A stretch of DNA of 48,993 bases from an uncultured Clostridia bacterium (GCA_944386605.1 CALXBS010000009.1:1-48993), one strand, 5' to 3'; positions 10,032 through 20,499 are shown, numbered from the stretch's first letter. Translations and numbers: made by a program. Notes: generated by a model not told the origin, from the sequence alone.

Positions 10032-10646
10032 TTATACCATTTTTAGACACTGATTTTTAACATATTTTAAGAAAAAAAGATAAATAGCAAAAAATAATAT
10101 TACAAAGTTAAAAAACTTTACAAACATTATGATTCCCATAAGGAAAAGAAAAATTAAAAAAAAGGATTCAATTTTTAAAGTCCATATTCTATATTTTTTT
10201 ACTTTCAAAAGCAATAAGACATTTTCTACAATATGAAATCCATCTAATGGATCAATTGGAAATAAGTTAATTACGGCTAGTGCTAAGTTGATGTCAAAAA
10301 CCAAAGGTATCTCTTTAAAAAGTAGTGCAAGAAAAATATTAGAAAGAGGACCCGCACTATAAATACACAAATTTTGAAATGAATGATTATCTTTTTCTTT
10401 CAGTGTATATTTTTCTTTAACAAAACTTATATTGACTCCTGAAATAGTAAACTTAAAGCATTCTACTCTCTTTCCAAATAGTGATGCCATTAACATATGT
10501 GAAAATTCATGAAATACTATAAACATATAACAGGTAAAATAGGATGAAAGATAACATCTTACTTCAAAAGAAAATAGACATAAAAATAATACTATCAAAA
10601 ATAAAATCTCTATTTCTATTTCAAAGAATTTCGTTTTTATTTTCAA
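10032..10646 (-). CDS. spoIVFB: SpoIVFB-type intramembrane zinc protease
   Basis: A site-2-type M50 metalloprotease; in spore-formers SpoIVFB cuts pro-sigma-K in the outer forespore membrane. Several hydrophobic helices fill the 204 residues. The zinc motif is HEFSH (H46, E47, H50) and the third ligand is D135 in FPIDPLDGF. The start is judged to be the TTG at 10646, six bases after GAGGTGAT; the GTG at 10655 lies inside that binding site. It follows spoIVFA closely, and SpoIVFA is its known partner. I cannot see sigK in this window. Confidence 0.88.
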   Translation of the reverse strand: MKIKTKFFEIEIEILFLIVLFLCLFSFEVRCYLSSYFTCYMFIVFHEFSHMLMASLFGKRVECFKFTISGVNISFVKEKYTLKEKDNHSFQNLCIYSAGPLSNIFLALLFKEIPLVFDINLALAVINLFPIDPLDGFHIVENVLLLLKVKKYRIWTLKIESFFLIFLFLMGIIMFVKFFNFVILFFAIYLFFLKYVKNQCLKMV

Positions 10647-10661
10647 TAGTATCACCTCGCG

Positions 10662-11699
10662 TTATAATTGAACTAGTTTTTGTGGATCTACTGTTCTTCC
10701 ATCTATTATAATTTCAAAATGAAGATGTGAACCTGTTGACATTCCTGTGCTTCCCATTAAACCTATAATATCTCCTTGTTTAATTTCGTCTCCTTCATTT
10801 ACTTTTATTTCATTTAAATGTGCATATTTAAAAATAACACCATCTTTTTCTATTTCAATATTATTTCCATAATACTTATCCATTACCTGTACTTTTGTTA
10901 CAATCCCATCCGTTGCACTTTTTATTTCTGTATTTAATACATTAGCAATATCCGTTCCTGTATGATAAGAATTAACTCCTTCAAATACTTCATCTCTTGC
11001 ACCATAAACAGATGTTATAGTACCACTAACAGGTGCTTTTATATCAATATTTTTACTTAATATCATACCTACATCATCTTGCATGATACTTACTGCACTA
11101 GAATCCACTTGATTTTCTATAAAGGTTCCTGTTCCTACACTTGCAAAAACTTCTTTTATATCTTCTGTTCCATTTGTAACATCCATCGTCTGAATTGATT
11201 CTTGTGGATAAATTTGCTCATTCATATATTCCTTTAAGCTAAAACCTAATATTTTCGGTTTATAATAAATATACTTTTCTTTTACTTTTGTACACAATTC
11301 TTCAGGAACTACATAGCTAATGGTTTCATAAGAAGAAGTTAGAAAGCTTTCTAATTTTTCCAAAACATATTCTTTAGAATAATCTTTTTGATATTCATTT
11401 ATTAAAAAAGAAACAATTCTTTGATTTTTTAATTGCTCAGGAATTGTCATTTTTCCTAGCAAACAAGCACATACAATAATACATGATAAAGTAATTTTTA
11501 CCATATATTTTATTTTCACCTTAGAAAAAAAGCCTAATTTTTCTTTCTCTTTTTTTTCTTTTTCATCCACTTTTTCAGTATTAAAAATATCATCTGTAAG
11601 ACTAATATCTTTAATATTCATTAATGGATTTTCATAATTTTTATCAATATCTTTTAACAAACTTTTTCTTAATCTTCTTGCTGCAACTACATTTCCCAT
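10662..11699 (-). CDS. spoIVFA: SpoIVFA-like M23/LytM peptidase-domain membrane protein
   Basis: SpoIVFA anchors and controls SpoIVFB. The 345 residues have a charged cytoplasmic N-terminus, one membrane helix near residues 70-85 (YMVKITLSCIIVCACLLG), a long linker and a C-terminal LytM domain. That domain keeps the full zinc set: HTGTD, then YAHL, then SHLHFEI. As I recall, the Bacillus SpoIVFA domain has lost these residues, so this protein may be a real endopeptidase as well as a regulator. It lies seven bases before spoIVFB. AAGGAGC precedes the ATG. The name rests mainly on this neighbour. Confidence 0.78.
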   Translation of the reverse strand: MGNVVAARRLRKSLLKDIDKNYENPLMNIKDISLTDDIFNTEKVDEKEKKEKEKLGFFSKVKIKYMVKITLSCIIVCACLLGKMTIPEQLKNQRIVSFLINEYQKDYSKEYVLEKLESFLTSSYETISYVVPEELCTKVKEKYIYYKPKILGFSLKEYMNEQIYPQESIQTMDVTNGTEDIKEVFASVGTGTFIENQVDSSAVSIMQDDVGMILSKNIDIKAPVSGTITSVYGARDEVFEGVNSYHTGTDIANVLNTEIKSATDGIVTKVQVMDKYYGNNIEIEKDGVIFKYAHLNEIKVNEGDEIKQGDIIGLMGSTGMSTGSHLHFEIIIDGRTVDPQKLVQL

Positions 11700-11755
11700 A
11701 TTTTGCTCCTTCCCTTTTATTTATTAAATCATATGTGATAAAAACTTTTTTATGC

Positions 11756-11784
11756 AAAAAAATAGATTAGATTTCTCTAATCTA
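11756..11784 (-). terminator. Terminator overlapping the miaB stop
   Basis: On the minus strand TAGATTAGA-GAAA-TCTAATCTA is followed by seven T. The first arm includes the miaB stop codon. Confidence 0.85.
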
Positions 11785-13147
11785 CTATACTTCCTTTTAA
11801 ATACCATAAATGCTCTGAATCTATTTTAACAGGAACTATTTTTCCTATATAAGAATCATCTGCTGAAAAAATAACAACTTTATTTTGACTCGTTCTACCC
11901 GTATATAATTTATCGTTATTTTTACTTTTTCCTTCCACTAATACAAAATAGGTTTTACCAATCATTTTTTGATTTAATTCTGGCAACATATCTTCATATA
12001 ATTTTTTTAATCTTTCCAGTCTTTCCACTTTTTCTTCATGTGATGTTTTATCTTCCATTTTTGCTGCAACAGTACCATTTCTTTTTGAATAAATAAACAT
12101 ATAAATTTGATCAAAACCAACCTTTTTCACAACATCTAAGGTATCTAAGAATTGTTCTTCTGTTTCATTTGGAAAACCAACAATAATATCCGTTGACAAA
12201 GAAATATCTGGAATTTGTTTTAATTTTAAAGCCAAATCTAAAAATTGTTCCTTAGAATATTTTCGATTCATTTTTGATAAAATTTCTGTATTTCCTGACT
12301 GTAAAGGTAAATGAATTTGTCTAGCAATCTTTTTAGAATTTTTAATTACCTCAATTAAATCATCTTTAAAATCTTTAGGATGTGGTGACATGAATCTTAT
12401 AATCTCAATTCCTTCAATTTTTTCTACTTCTTTTAATAAATCAGGAAAGTGATATTCTTCTTCAAAATCATTTCCATAAGAATTTACATTTTGCCCTAAA
12501 AGCATAATCTCTTTATATCCTTTTTGTGCTAATTTTCTAATATCATTTAAAATGTCTTCAGGCTTTCTACTTCTTTCTCTTCCTCTTACATATGGAACTA
12601 TGCAATAAGAACAAAAATTATTACATCCATAAATAATACTTACACTTGCTTTATATTGATCTTCATAAAGGATTGGCACTTCCTCTTCAATTTCATTTCC
12701 TACTTCTAAATATTCAATTTCTTTTTGTTTTAAACAAAGAATTTTATATAATTTCTCAGGAAATAAACGCATACTACCAGTACCTAGAACAACATCAACA
12801 AATCGATAAGACTTTTTTATTTTTTCTAAAATATGTTTTTGCTGTGTCATGCACCCTACTACAACAATATATACATTCTCTTCTTTTTCTTTTCTTTGTT
12901 TTAAAAATCCTAATCTTCCAAACAATGTATTTTCTGCATTTTCTCTAATACAACAAGTATTAAATAAAATTAAATTTGCCTTTTCAATTGGAGCTTTTTG
13001 AAATCCCATAGACTCTAATATTCCCATGTATTTATTAGAATCATTTTCATTCATTTGGCATCCCATTGTATCAATGCAATAAGTCAATTTCTTTTCTTGT
13101 ACAATTTCTTTTATTTTATTTTCATAATTATTTACAAATCTCATCAT
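11777..13147 (-). CDS. miaB: tRNA methylthiotransferase MiaB
   Basis: A radical-SAM enzyme that adds a methylthio group to i6A37 of tRNAs reading UNN codons. The 456 residues contain the N-terminal cluster cysteines (YCIDTMGCQMNENDS, CCIRENAE, VVVGCMTQ), the radical-SAM motif CNNFCSYCIVPYVRGRERSR and a C-terminal TRAM domain. The first two codons are ATG ATG and either can start after TAGGAG. It is a single gene ending in a strong terminator, so spoIVFA downstream needs its own promoter. Confidence 0.96.
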   Translation of the reverse strand: MMRFVNNYENKIKEIVQEKKLTYCIDTMGCQMNENDSNKYMGILESMGFQKAPIEKANLILFNTCCIRENAENTLFGRLGFLKQRKEKEENVYIVVVGCMTQQKHILEKIKKSYRFVDVVLGTGSMRLFPEKLYKILCLKQKEIEYLEVGNEIEEEVPILYEDQYKASVSIIYGCNNFCSYCIVPYVRGRERSRKPEDILNDIRKLAQKGYKEIMLLGQNVNSYGNDFEEEYHFPDLLKEVEKIEGIEIIRFMSPHPKDFKDDLIEVIKNSKKIARQIHLPLQSGNTEILSKMNRKYSKEQFLDLALKLKQIPDISLSTDIIVGFPNETEEQFLDTLDVVKKVGFDQIYMFIYSKRNGTVAAKMEDKTSHEEKVERLERLKKLYEDMLPELNQKMIGKTYFVLVEGKSKNNDKLYTGRTSQNKVVIFSADDSYIGKIVPVKIDSEHLWYLKGSIVD

Positions 13148-13216
13148 TTTTCTCCTATCAAAATTACCATATTATTTTAACACAAACTTTATGTAATGTA
13201 AACCTTCCTTGTTTAA

Positions 13217-13256
13217 AATAAACAAAATAAGGAGCGTATCTTTCACGACACGCTCC
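13217..13256 (-). terminator. Terminator of the unrecognised gene
   Basis: On the minus strand GGAGCGT pairs with ACGCTCC across a 12-base loop, followed by TTATTTTGTTTATTTT. The stem is GC-rich compared with other terminators here. Confidence 0.75.
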
Positions 13257-13277
13257 CCATTATTAGCATTTCTTTCC

Positions 13278-13868
13278 CTATTGGTATTTTCTATCTGTAT
13301 TCTTTAATAACATTTTGATAAAACTAGAATAAGAAATACCAGCAGGAAAAGCTTTAGTATAATATGGATGATACTGCTGTAACCACGTCTTTAAGCTTGC
13401 TTTAAGAATTCTCTTTTTGGCCGAAATAGAAGCTTTCCCTTTTCCGATTCTTGCTTTCGATAATCCCCTCATAATGACAATCGGCAATTTATCTGTAGAA
13501 TCATTATCGCAGATTAACGTATAAACCTTATGATAAAGATTTTGATCATCCACAAAACCGATCCGCTTGAAAAACTCTTTTATATTTTTATCTTCTCTTA
13601 AAAGAATTAACTGCTCGGCTACAGTGTATTCAAGGAATTCTATCTGTGTAAAGTGTTCCTCTTGTCCTATAGTTATTCCTTCTTGCGGCTCAAAATGATC
13701 CTCCTCTTCAAATTTGATCTTTACATTCTCAATCCCTTTATCCCGTAAGGAAGCAAAAAAAGAGATCATATTTTCTGAGGGAATTTGAAGGGTTAATTTA
13801 TCCCCTTTTTGTTTTACAATGGTTACACCATCCATTATTGTTTCGGTTGATTTTAATTTTACAATCAT
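13278..13868 (-). CDS. Unrecognised 196-residue protein
   Basis: I do not recognise this protein. The start is the ATG at 13868, seven bases after AAAGGAG; a longer in-frame reading to 13913 has no binding site. The N-terminal half looks like mixed strand and helix (KLKSTETIMDGVTIVKQKGD). The C-terminal third is rich in Lys and Arg (RGLSKARIGKGKASISAKKR), suggesting nucleic-acid or anionic-surface contact. No membrane helix or signal peptide is seen. It is a monocistronic unit with a consensus promoter and GC-rich terminator, set between two core genes. Its codons use more G and C than neighbours, which hints at acquisition by transfer. Confidence 0.7.
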   Translation of the reverse strand: MIVKLKSTETIMDGVTIVKQKGDKLTLQIPSENMISFFASLRDKGIENVKIKFEEEDHFEPQEGITIGQEEHFTQIEFLEYTVAEQLILLREDKNIKEFFKRIGFVDDQNLYHKVYTLICDNDSTDKLPIVIMRGLSKARIGKGKASISAKKRILKASLKTWLQQYHPYYTKAFPAGISYSSFIKMLLKNTDRKYQ

Positions 13869-13915
13869 ACTGTTCTCCTTTACATTTGTACTAGATTTAG
13901 TTATTAACGTCAATT

Positions 13916-13944
13916 ATTATAGCACAAATTTACATAATTGTCAA
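13916..13944 (-). promoter_or_regulatory. Consensus promoter of the unrecognised gene
   Basis: On the minus strand TTGACA (13939-13944), 17 bases, TATAAT (13916-13921). The -35 overlaps the T-run of the efp terminator. Both hexamers are perfect, so strong constitutive transcription is expected unless repressed. Confidence 0.8.
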
Positions 13945-13987
13945 AAAATACACTTAAAATATTGCTAAAATACAATATCTTAAGTGT
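13943..13987 (-). terminator. Terminator after efp
   Basis: On the minus strand ACACTTAAGATATTG pairs with CAATATTTTAAGTGT (one G-T pair), followed by ATTTTTTG. It ends the infC-rpmI-rplT-efp operon. Confidence 0.85.
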
Positions 13988-13994
13988 ACTAATC

Positions 13995-14552
13995 TTATAC
14001 TCTTTCCATATAAGAAGCAGTTCTTGTATCGATTCTTATTTTATCTCCAATTTCAACAAATATTGGAACATTAAATTGTGCACCAGTTTCTACAGTACAT
14101 GGTTTTGTTGTTCCTGTAGCAGTAGATCCTTTGATCCCTGGTTCTGTATAAGTTACTTCTAACTCTACAAATGTAGGAGGTTCAACACCAAATACATTTC
14201 CTTTATAAGATAATACTTTCACATTCATATTATCTTTTAAATATGGTAAAGTATCCGCTATTTGTTCTTTTGTTAATTCAATTTGTTCATAAGTAGTTGT
14301 ATCCATAAACGTGTAATTTTCTCCATCATGATATAAATATTGCATTTCTTGAACTGTAATTTGAGCTTCTTCAAATTTTTCAGATGGATTAAAAGTTTTT
14401 TCAATATTTTTTCCTGTAATTACATTTTTCAAAGTTGTTCTTACAAAAGCGGCTCCTTTTCCTGGTTTTACATGTTGAAATTCAACAACTCTATATACAG
14501 AGTCATCCATTTCAAAAGTAACACCATTTTTAAAATCTCCTGCTAAAATCAT
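13995..14552 (-). CDS. efp: Elongation factor P
   Basis: EF-P relieves ribosome stalling at polyproline stretches. The 185 residues have the three-domain layout starting [10 protein letters not shown]. The tip loop of the KOW domain reads [10 protein letters not shown] with Lys32 at the site modified in other bacteria. The C-terminal domain ends with the usual [17 protein letters not shown]. It lies 20 bases after rplT, so it belongs to the infC operon here. The ymfF/ymfH homologues at 36.9-39.5 kb are from families linked to EF-P modification in Bacillus. Confidence 0.97.
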   Translation of the reverse strand: MILAGDFKNGVTFEMDDSVYRVVEFQHVKPGKGAAFVRTTLKNVITGKNIEKTFNPSEKFEEAQITVQEMQYLYHDGENYTFMDTTTYEQIELTKEQIADTLPYLKDNMNVKVLSYKGNVFGVEPPTFVELEVTYTEPGIKGSTATGTTKPCTVETGAQFNVPIFVEIGDKIRIDTRTASYMERV

Positions 14553-14572
14553 AAATACCTCCTAAATTAGAC

Positions 14573-14920
14573 TTATTGACTTACTTTTTCTACTAAAGTT
14601 TTAAAACCATTCATATCATTAACAGCCATTTCTGCTAACATTTTTCTGTTAATATTAATATTAGCTTTCTTTAAATTAGCCATTAATTTACTATATGTAG
14701 TTCCATTCATTCTTGCAGCAGCGTTAATTCTTGCAATCCATAGTTTTCTGAAATTTCTTTTATTTTGTTTTCTTCCAACATATGCGTATTTTAAAGATTT
14801 CATAACAGCTGATTGCGCCATTCTAAATCTAACTGATTTTGCACCAAAATATCCTTTTGCTCTTTTTAAAACTTTTTTATGTCTTGCTCTTGTAGTAACA
14901 GCACCTTTTACTCTTGCCAT
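14573..14920 (-). CDS. rplT: 50S ribosomal protein L20
   Basis: L20 is needed early in 50S assembly and also represses its own operon. The 115 residues start [16 protein letters not shown] and match the family along their length. The ATG at 14920 is chosen because AAAGGGGAG is eight bases upstream; the ATG two codons earlier is too close to it. Third gene of infC-rpmI-rplT-efp. The leader upstream of infC is the likely L20 target. Confidence 0.98.
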   Translation of the reverse strand: MARVKGAVTTRARHKKVLKRAKGYFGAKSVRFRMAQSAVMKSLKYAYVGRKQNKRNFRKLWIARINAAARMNGTTYSKLMANLKKANININRKMLAEMAVNDMNGFKTLVEKVSQ

Positions 14921-14944
14921 TATCATTCTCCCCTTTCTTCAGTA

Positions 14945-15142
14945 TTATTGATATGGTAATAATTTTTTCATAGCTTTTTTATTTGCACTATCTAAATATG
15001 CAGATTGTTTTAAAGCCATTTTTCTTTTTGATGATTTACCTGTTAATTTATGTGCTCTATTAGCAACATTTCTTTTAATTTTTCCTGTACCTGTAACAGA
15101 TACTCTTTTTTTTGTTGAACTATGTGTTTTTAATTTTGGCAT
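14945..15142 (-). CDS. rpmI: 50S ribosomal protein L35
   Basis: A 65-residue basic ribosomal protein of the large subunit. It starts MPKLKTHSSTKKRVSVTGTG and has the family's RAHKLTGKSSKRK block. It lies between infC and rplT with short gaps, the standard arrangement. Confidence 0.97.
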   Translation of the reverse strand: MPKLKTHSSTKKRVSVTGTGKIKRNVANRAHKLTGKSSKRKMALKQSAYLDSANKKAMKKLLPYQ

Positions 15143-15166
15143 AATTAATACTCTCCTCTCTCAACA

Positions 15167-15679
15167 TTATTGTTTTTGTTTTGGTGATAAAAACATAGTT
15201 AAATTTTTTCCTTCCAATTTTGCTTCTTTATCGACTTGAGAATTTTCAATCATTTCATGAAACGTATTCATAATTTCTTTTCCTTGATTTACAAAATTTA
15301 ATTCTCTACCTCTAAAGCGCATTGAAACTTTAACTTTATTCCCTGTACTTAGAAATTTTGAAGCATTTTTAGCTTTTACTTCTAAGTCATGTCTATCAAT
15401 GTTTGGAGATAATCTTATTTCTTTAATTTCAATAACCTTTTGTTTCTTTTTAGCTTCTTTCGCTTTTTTAGCCATTTCAAATTTAAATTTACTATAGTCT
15501 AAAATTTTACAAACTGGGTTATCTTTATTAGGAGAAACAAGAACTAAATCTAAGTCTTCCTCCTCTGCTATAGAAATAGCTTTTTCAATAGGCATTTTTC
15601 CAAGTTTTTTCCCTTCTGAATCAATTACTTGGACTTCAGGAAATCTAATTTCACGATTTACTAAATAATCTTGTTTGAT
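15167..15679 (-). CDS. infC: Translation initiation factor IF-3 (AUC start)
   Basis: IF-3 binds the 30S subunit and rejects wrong initiation codons and tRNAs. From the chosen start the protein has 170 residues, beginning (M)KQDYLVNREIRFPEV as expected for the family, and includes the linker KKAKEAKKKQKVIEIKEI and RFRGRELN. No ATG, GTG or TTG lies at the right place. GGAGGTG is followed after six bases by ATC (15677-15679), which puts IF-3 at its normal length. Rare AUU/AUC/AUA starts are known for infC and allow IF-3 to limit its own translation. The in-frame ATG at 15763 would add a non-homologous extension across the leader hairpins. Confidence 0.94.
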   Translation of the reverse strand: MKQDYLVNREIRFPEVQVIDSEGKKLGKMPIEKAISIAEEEDLDLVLVSPNKDNPVCKILDYSKFKFEMAKKAKEAKKKQKVIEIKEIRLSPNIDRHDLEVKAKNASKFLSTGNKVKVSMRFRGRELNFVNQGKEIMNTFHEMIENSQVDKEAKLEGKNLTMFLSPKQKQ

Positions 15680-15699
15680 ATGAAACACCTCCACAAATA

Positions 15700-15823
15700 T
15701 AACAAAAAAGATTGCTCTGTAACGGCAATCTTCTCTCATACAAAATATTGAAATATATATCATATATTGTATAACCTTACTAAGTAAAACTCGTAAGGTG
15801 AGAAGATTTCCTCTACTTACGAG
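15700..15823 (-). ncRNA. L20-type transcription attenuation leader of infC
   Basis: The infC leader on the minus strand has three parts. A hairpin CTCGTAAG/CTTACGAG (15816-15823 with 15790-15797) comes first. AATCTTCTC (15800-15808) can pair perfectly with GAGAAGATT (15727-15735). A terminator, AAGATTGC/GCAATCTT followed by TTTTTTG, spans 15704-15732. The second pairing takes away the first arm of the terminator, so the two are mutually exclusive. The position matches the known L20 leader of Firmicutes, where L20 binding favours termination. Confidence 0.75.
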
Positions 15824-15827
15824 CTAT

Positions 15828-15856
15828 ATTATACATAATTTTTTTCTATTTGTCAA
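15828..15856 (-). promoter_or_regulatory. Consensus promoter of the infC operon
   Basis: On the minus strand TTGACA (15851-15856), 17 bases, TATAAT (15828-15833). It lies just upstream of the attenuator leader and downstream of gyrB. Confidence 0.85.
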
Positions 15857-15890
15857 CTATTTTTACAAAATATCTTACTGATTCATAGAT

Positions 15891-17840
<1,950 letters not shown>

Positions 17841-17864
17841 TTATACTTATATCACATTTCATTA

Positions 17865-18935
17865 TCAAATTTCAAGTCTCCCATTTGAAACTTTTAAAAT
17901 TTTTATACGTTCAATATCTTTCACAAAACTTGCTTCGGTTGTTGTTATAATACTTTGATAATTCTCTATGTATTTTAATAAAAATGCAATTCTTTCATTA
18001 TCTAATTCAGACATAATATCATCTAGTAGCAATATAGGGATTTCATTTTTTTCTTCTTTTAAAACTTCAAAATTTGCAAGTTTTAAAGATAACAAAGCAG
18101 TTCTTTTTTGACCCTGTGATCCAAACTTATTTACCTCTAAACCATTAATACAAATAATAAAATCATCTCTTTGTATCCCTTTTATAGAAGCCTTTCTCAT
18201 CTCTTCAATATATAAATGCTCGTCCAAATAATTTAAAATTTCTTGTTCTGTCATTCCTAAAAAATCTGTATGATATAATATATCGATTTTTTCTTTTCCA
18301 TTTGTTAAATGATTTTCTATTATTTGAGCCTTATTAAGAAGTTTTTCAACGATAATTTTTCGACTTTCTACGATTTTTTTGATATATACACTCATTTTTT
18401 CATTTAAAATATGAACATACTCTCTATCGATTTTTTCCTTCTTTAACATCGCATTTTTTAATTTTAAACATTTCATGTATTCTTGAGATGCAATTAGATA
18501 GGATTTTGATAGCTGACATAAAATCATATCAATAAACTCACGTCTTTTACTTGGAGAGCCTTTTACAATATCCAAACTATCCGGCGAAAAAATAACAATT
18601 AAAATTTCTCCAATAAAATCTGAGATCTTTTTTACTTTTATCCCATCATTTTGAATAATTTTTTTTGAATGATCTATATAAATTTCATTTTTTTTTAAAA
18701 TACTATTTTTATAATATTCTAAATCAATTCTACAAAAATCTGAATGAAAATTAATTAATTCACTATCTTTTTGTGCTCTATAAGATTTCCCAAAAGAAGA
18801 TACGTAAATAGACTCAATGATGTTGGTTTTTCCTTGTGCATTATTTCCTAAAAATAAATTGATCCCATTTATTAATTCTAGCTCTTGTTCTTCATAATTT
18901 CTAAAATAATTTAATTTAAGTTTATTAACATACAT
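17865..18935 (-). CDS. recF: DNA replication and repair protein RecF
   Basis: RecF is an SMC-like ATPase that acts with RecO and RecR in gap repair. The 356 residues hold the Walker A motif GNNAQGKTN at 30-38, FSPDSLDIVKGSPSKRREFID in the middle, and the signature/Walker B region SQGQKRTALLSLKLA and LLLDDIMSELD. AAGGTG precedes the ATG. A rightward gene is inserted between dnaN and recF, so recF is probably not read from the dnaN promoter. I saw no clear recF promoter. Confidence 0.96.
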   Translation of the reverse strand: MYVNKLKLNYFRNYEEQELELINGINLFLGNNAQGKTNIIESIYVSSFGKSYRAQKDSELINFHSDFCRIDLEYYKNSILKKNEIYIDHSKKIIQNDGIKVKKISDFIGEILIVIFSPDSLDIVKGSPSKRREFIDMILCQLSKSYLIASQEYMKCLKLKNAMLKKEKIDREYVHILNEKMSVYIKKIVESRKIIVEKLLNKAQIIENHLTNGKEKIDILYHTDFLGMTEQEILNYLDEHLYIEEMRKASIKGIQRDDFIICINGLEVNKFGSQGQKRTALLSLKLANFEVLKEEKNEIPILLLDDIMSELDNERIAFLLKYIENYQSIITTTEASFVKDIERIKILKVSNGRLEI

Positions 18936-18947
18936 TTTTTCACCTTA

Positions 18948-18976
18948 TTGACTAAGTTAACTTATCGTGTTATACT
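18948..18976 (+). promoter_or_regulatory. Promoter of the small membrane gene
   Basis: TTGACT (18948-18953), 17 bases, TATACT (18971-18976), ending 31 bases before the start codon of the gene at 19008. It points towards dnaN. Confidence 0.75.
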
Positions 18977-19007
18977 AAACAAAAAATTTCAAGGAGGTAA
19001 AATAATT

Positions 19008-19268
19008 ATGAGCCCGTATTTAAAAAATCCTTTTTTTAAAATCTATGTCATGCTATTTATTTTATTTTTTGGCATACCATGTGCTCTAAACATTTACTGG
19101 ATTTCTCATTTAAATGTTCACACCATTTTAAAAATTTTTATGTACTTCTTCGGGGCGACTACTTTACCGCTACTTGTTTTTTACTTATCTGTTTGTACTT
19201 ATCATCTCGTTTATGATCTTTATAAAAATAAAAAATTAATGCGAAAAATAAAAGAATATTATTTATAA
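19008..19268 (+). CDS. Small two-helix membrane protein, unknown
   Basis: An 86-residue protein that I do not recognise. The ATG at 19008 follows AAGGAGGT by nine bases, an excellent site. Two hydrophobic segments (about residues 9-32 and 43-66) are followed by a basic tail, KNKKLMRKIKEYYL. It is read against its neighbours from its own promoter and ends in a strong terminator, so it is a complete independent unit between dnaN and recF, which are usually adjacent. Confidence 0.72.
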   Translation: MSPYLKNPFFKIYVMLFILFFGIPCALNIYWISHLNVHTILKIFMYFFGATTLPLLVFYLSVCTYHLVYDLYKNKKLMRKIKEYYL

Positions 19269-19290
19269 TTTAAGTTCTAAGCTATTTAAA

Positions 19291-19327
19291 ACAAGTATGA
19301 AATGATTTATTTCATGCTTGTTTTTTT
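19291..19327 (+). terminator. Terminator between the small membrane gene and dnaN
   Basis: ACAAGTATGAAAT pairs with ATTTCATGCTTGT (one G-T pair), then TTTTTTT. Read leftward the same hairpin is followed by TTTT, so it may also weaken transcription coming out of dnaN. Confidence 0.8.
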
Positions 19328-19335
19328 GCTTATTC

Positions 19336-20457
19336 TTAATCTTCTTGTCTTAATTTGATTGGTAACACAACATAAATAAATTCATTAGATACAATTGGCT
19401 TAATTAATACCGGTGAAATACTTGAATTAAGTTCGATATATATTTCTGGATCATCAATTACTTTTAATGCTTCAATTACATATCTAGGATTAAAACCAAT
19501 TTCAATCTCTTTTCCTTCTACTAATGCAGTAATAACTTCTTTTGCATCTCCTGTTTCACTAACACAACTTAAAACAATACCATCAATTCCAACATTCATT
19601 TTTACAGGTGATTTTTTATCTTTTTCTTTATTTTCTTTGGCAAAAAGTGCAACTCTTTCAAAAGAATCTAATAAACTTTTTGTTTTTACTCTTACTTTTG
19701 TATCACTATGTTCTGGAATAATTGTATTATAATTTAAAAACTCTCCTTCAATAATTCGGCTAATAATAATACTGTTTCCCATTTCAAATAAAGCTTGATT
19801 TCTATTAACACCAATTTTTATTTGTTTTCCTTCTTCATCTGATAAAATTTTTAAAATCTCAGATAAAACTTTTCCTGGAATAATTGCTTTAAAATCATTA
19901 ATATTTTTTTCACTTAAATTTTTTCTTAATGACAATCTAAAACCATCGATGGTTACAATTGTTAAAATGTTATTCTCTACTTTAACCAAAGCTCCATTAT
20001 AAACAGGTCTATTTTCATCACTACTAACAGAAAATAGTGTTCTTTTGATCATATCCTTAAAATTTCTTTGCTCTAATTCAACAGAATTATCAATTTCAAA
20101 AACTGGTAATTTAGGATATTCACTAGGATTCATAACAGCAAGTTTAAAAATTCCATTGATAGATTTTAAAATAAATACATTATCTTCTACTGAAATTTCT
20201 ACACTTTCATCTTCTATTTTTCTTACAATTTCATTTAACATTTTAATATCTACTACTGTTTTTCCTTCTTCTAAAATATTGCATTTAAATTTATGTTCTG
20301 AACCAATTTCTAAATCATTGGTAATTAACGTAATTGTATCATTATAAGCTTCTATTAAAACCCCTTCTAAAATAGGCATTGTAGTCTTTGAACTAGATGT
20401 TTTTGAAACAATATTAAGTCCGTTTATTAATTCTTTTAAATCACATTTAATATTCAT
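19336..20457 (-). CDS. dnaN: DNA polymerase III beta sliding clamp
   Basis: The ring-shaped processivity clamp for DNA polymerase III. The 373 residues form three similar domains; recognisable stretches are TSSSKTTMPILEGVLIE, SSDENRPVYNGALV and the C-terminal YVVLPIKLRQED. It is separated from dnaA by 571 bases of origin DNA and has its own promoter inside that region. GGAGG precedes the ATG. Confidence 0.97.
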   Translation of the reverse strand: MNIKCDLKELINGLNIVSKTSSSKTTMPILEGVLIEAYNDTITLITNDLEIGSEHKFKCNILEEGKTVVDIKMLNEIVRKIEDESVEISVEDNVFILKSINGIFKLAVMNPSEYPKLPVFEIDNSVELEQRNFKDMIKRTLFSVSSDENRPVYNGALVKVENNILTIVTIDGFRLSLRKNLSEKNINDFKAIIPGKVLSEILKILSDEEGKQIKIGVNRNQALFEMGNSIIISRIIEGEFLNYNTIIPEHSDTKVRVKTKSLLDSFERVALFAKENKEKDKKSPVKMNVGIDGIVLSCVSETGDAKEVITALVEGKEIEIGFNPRYVIEALKVIDDPEIYIELNSSISPVLIKPIVSNEFIYVVLPIKLRQED

Positions 20458-20499
20458 TTTTATCCTCCATTTATTATTTTTTTCATTTTCATTTTTTGG

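Noticed and set aside
15680-15763. N-terminal extension of IF-3 from the ATG at 15763
   Set aside because: It would translate the attenuator hairpins and adds residues not found in the family.
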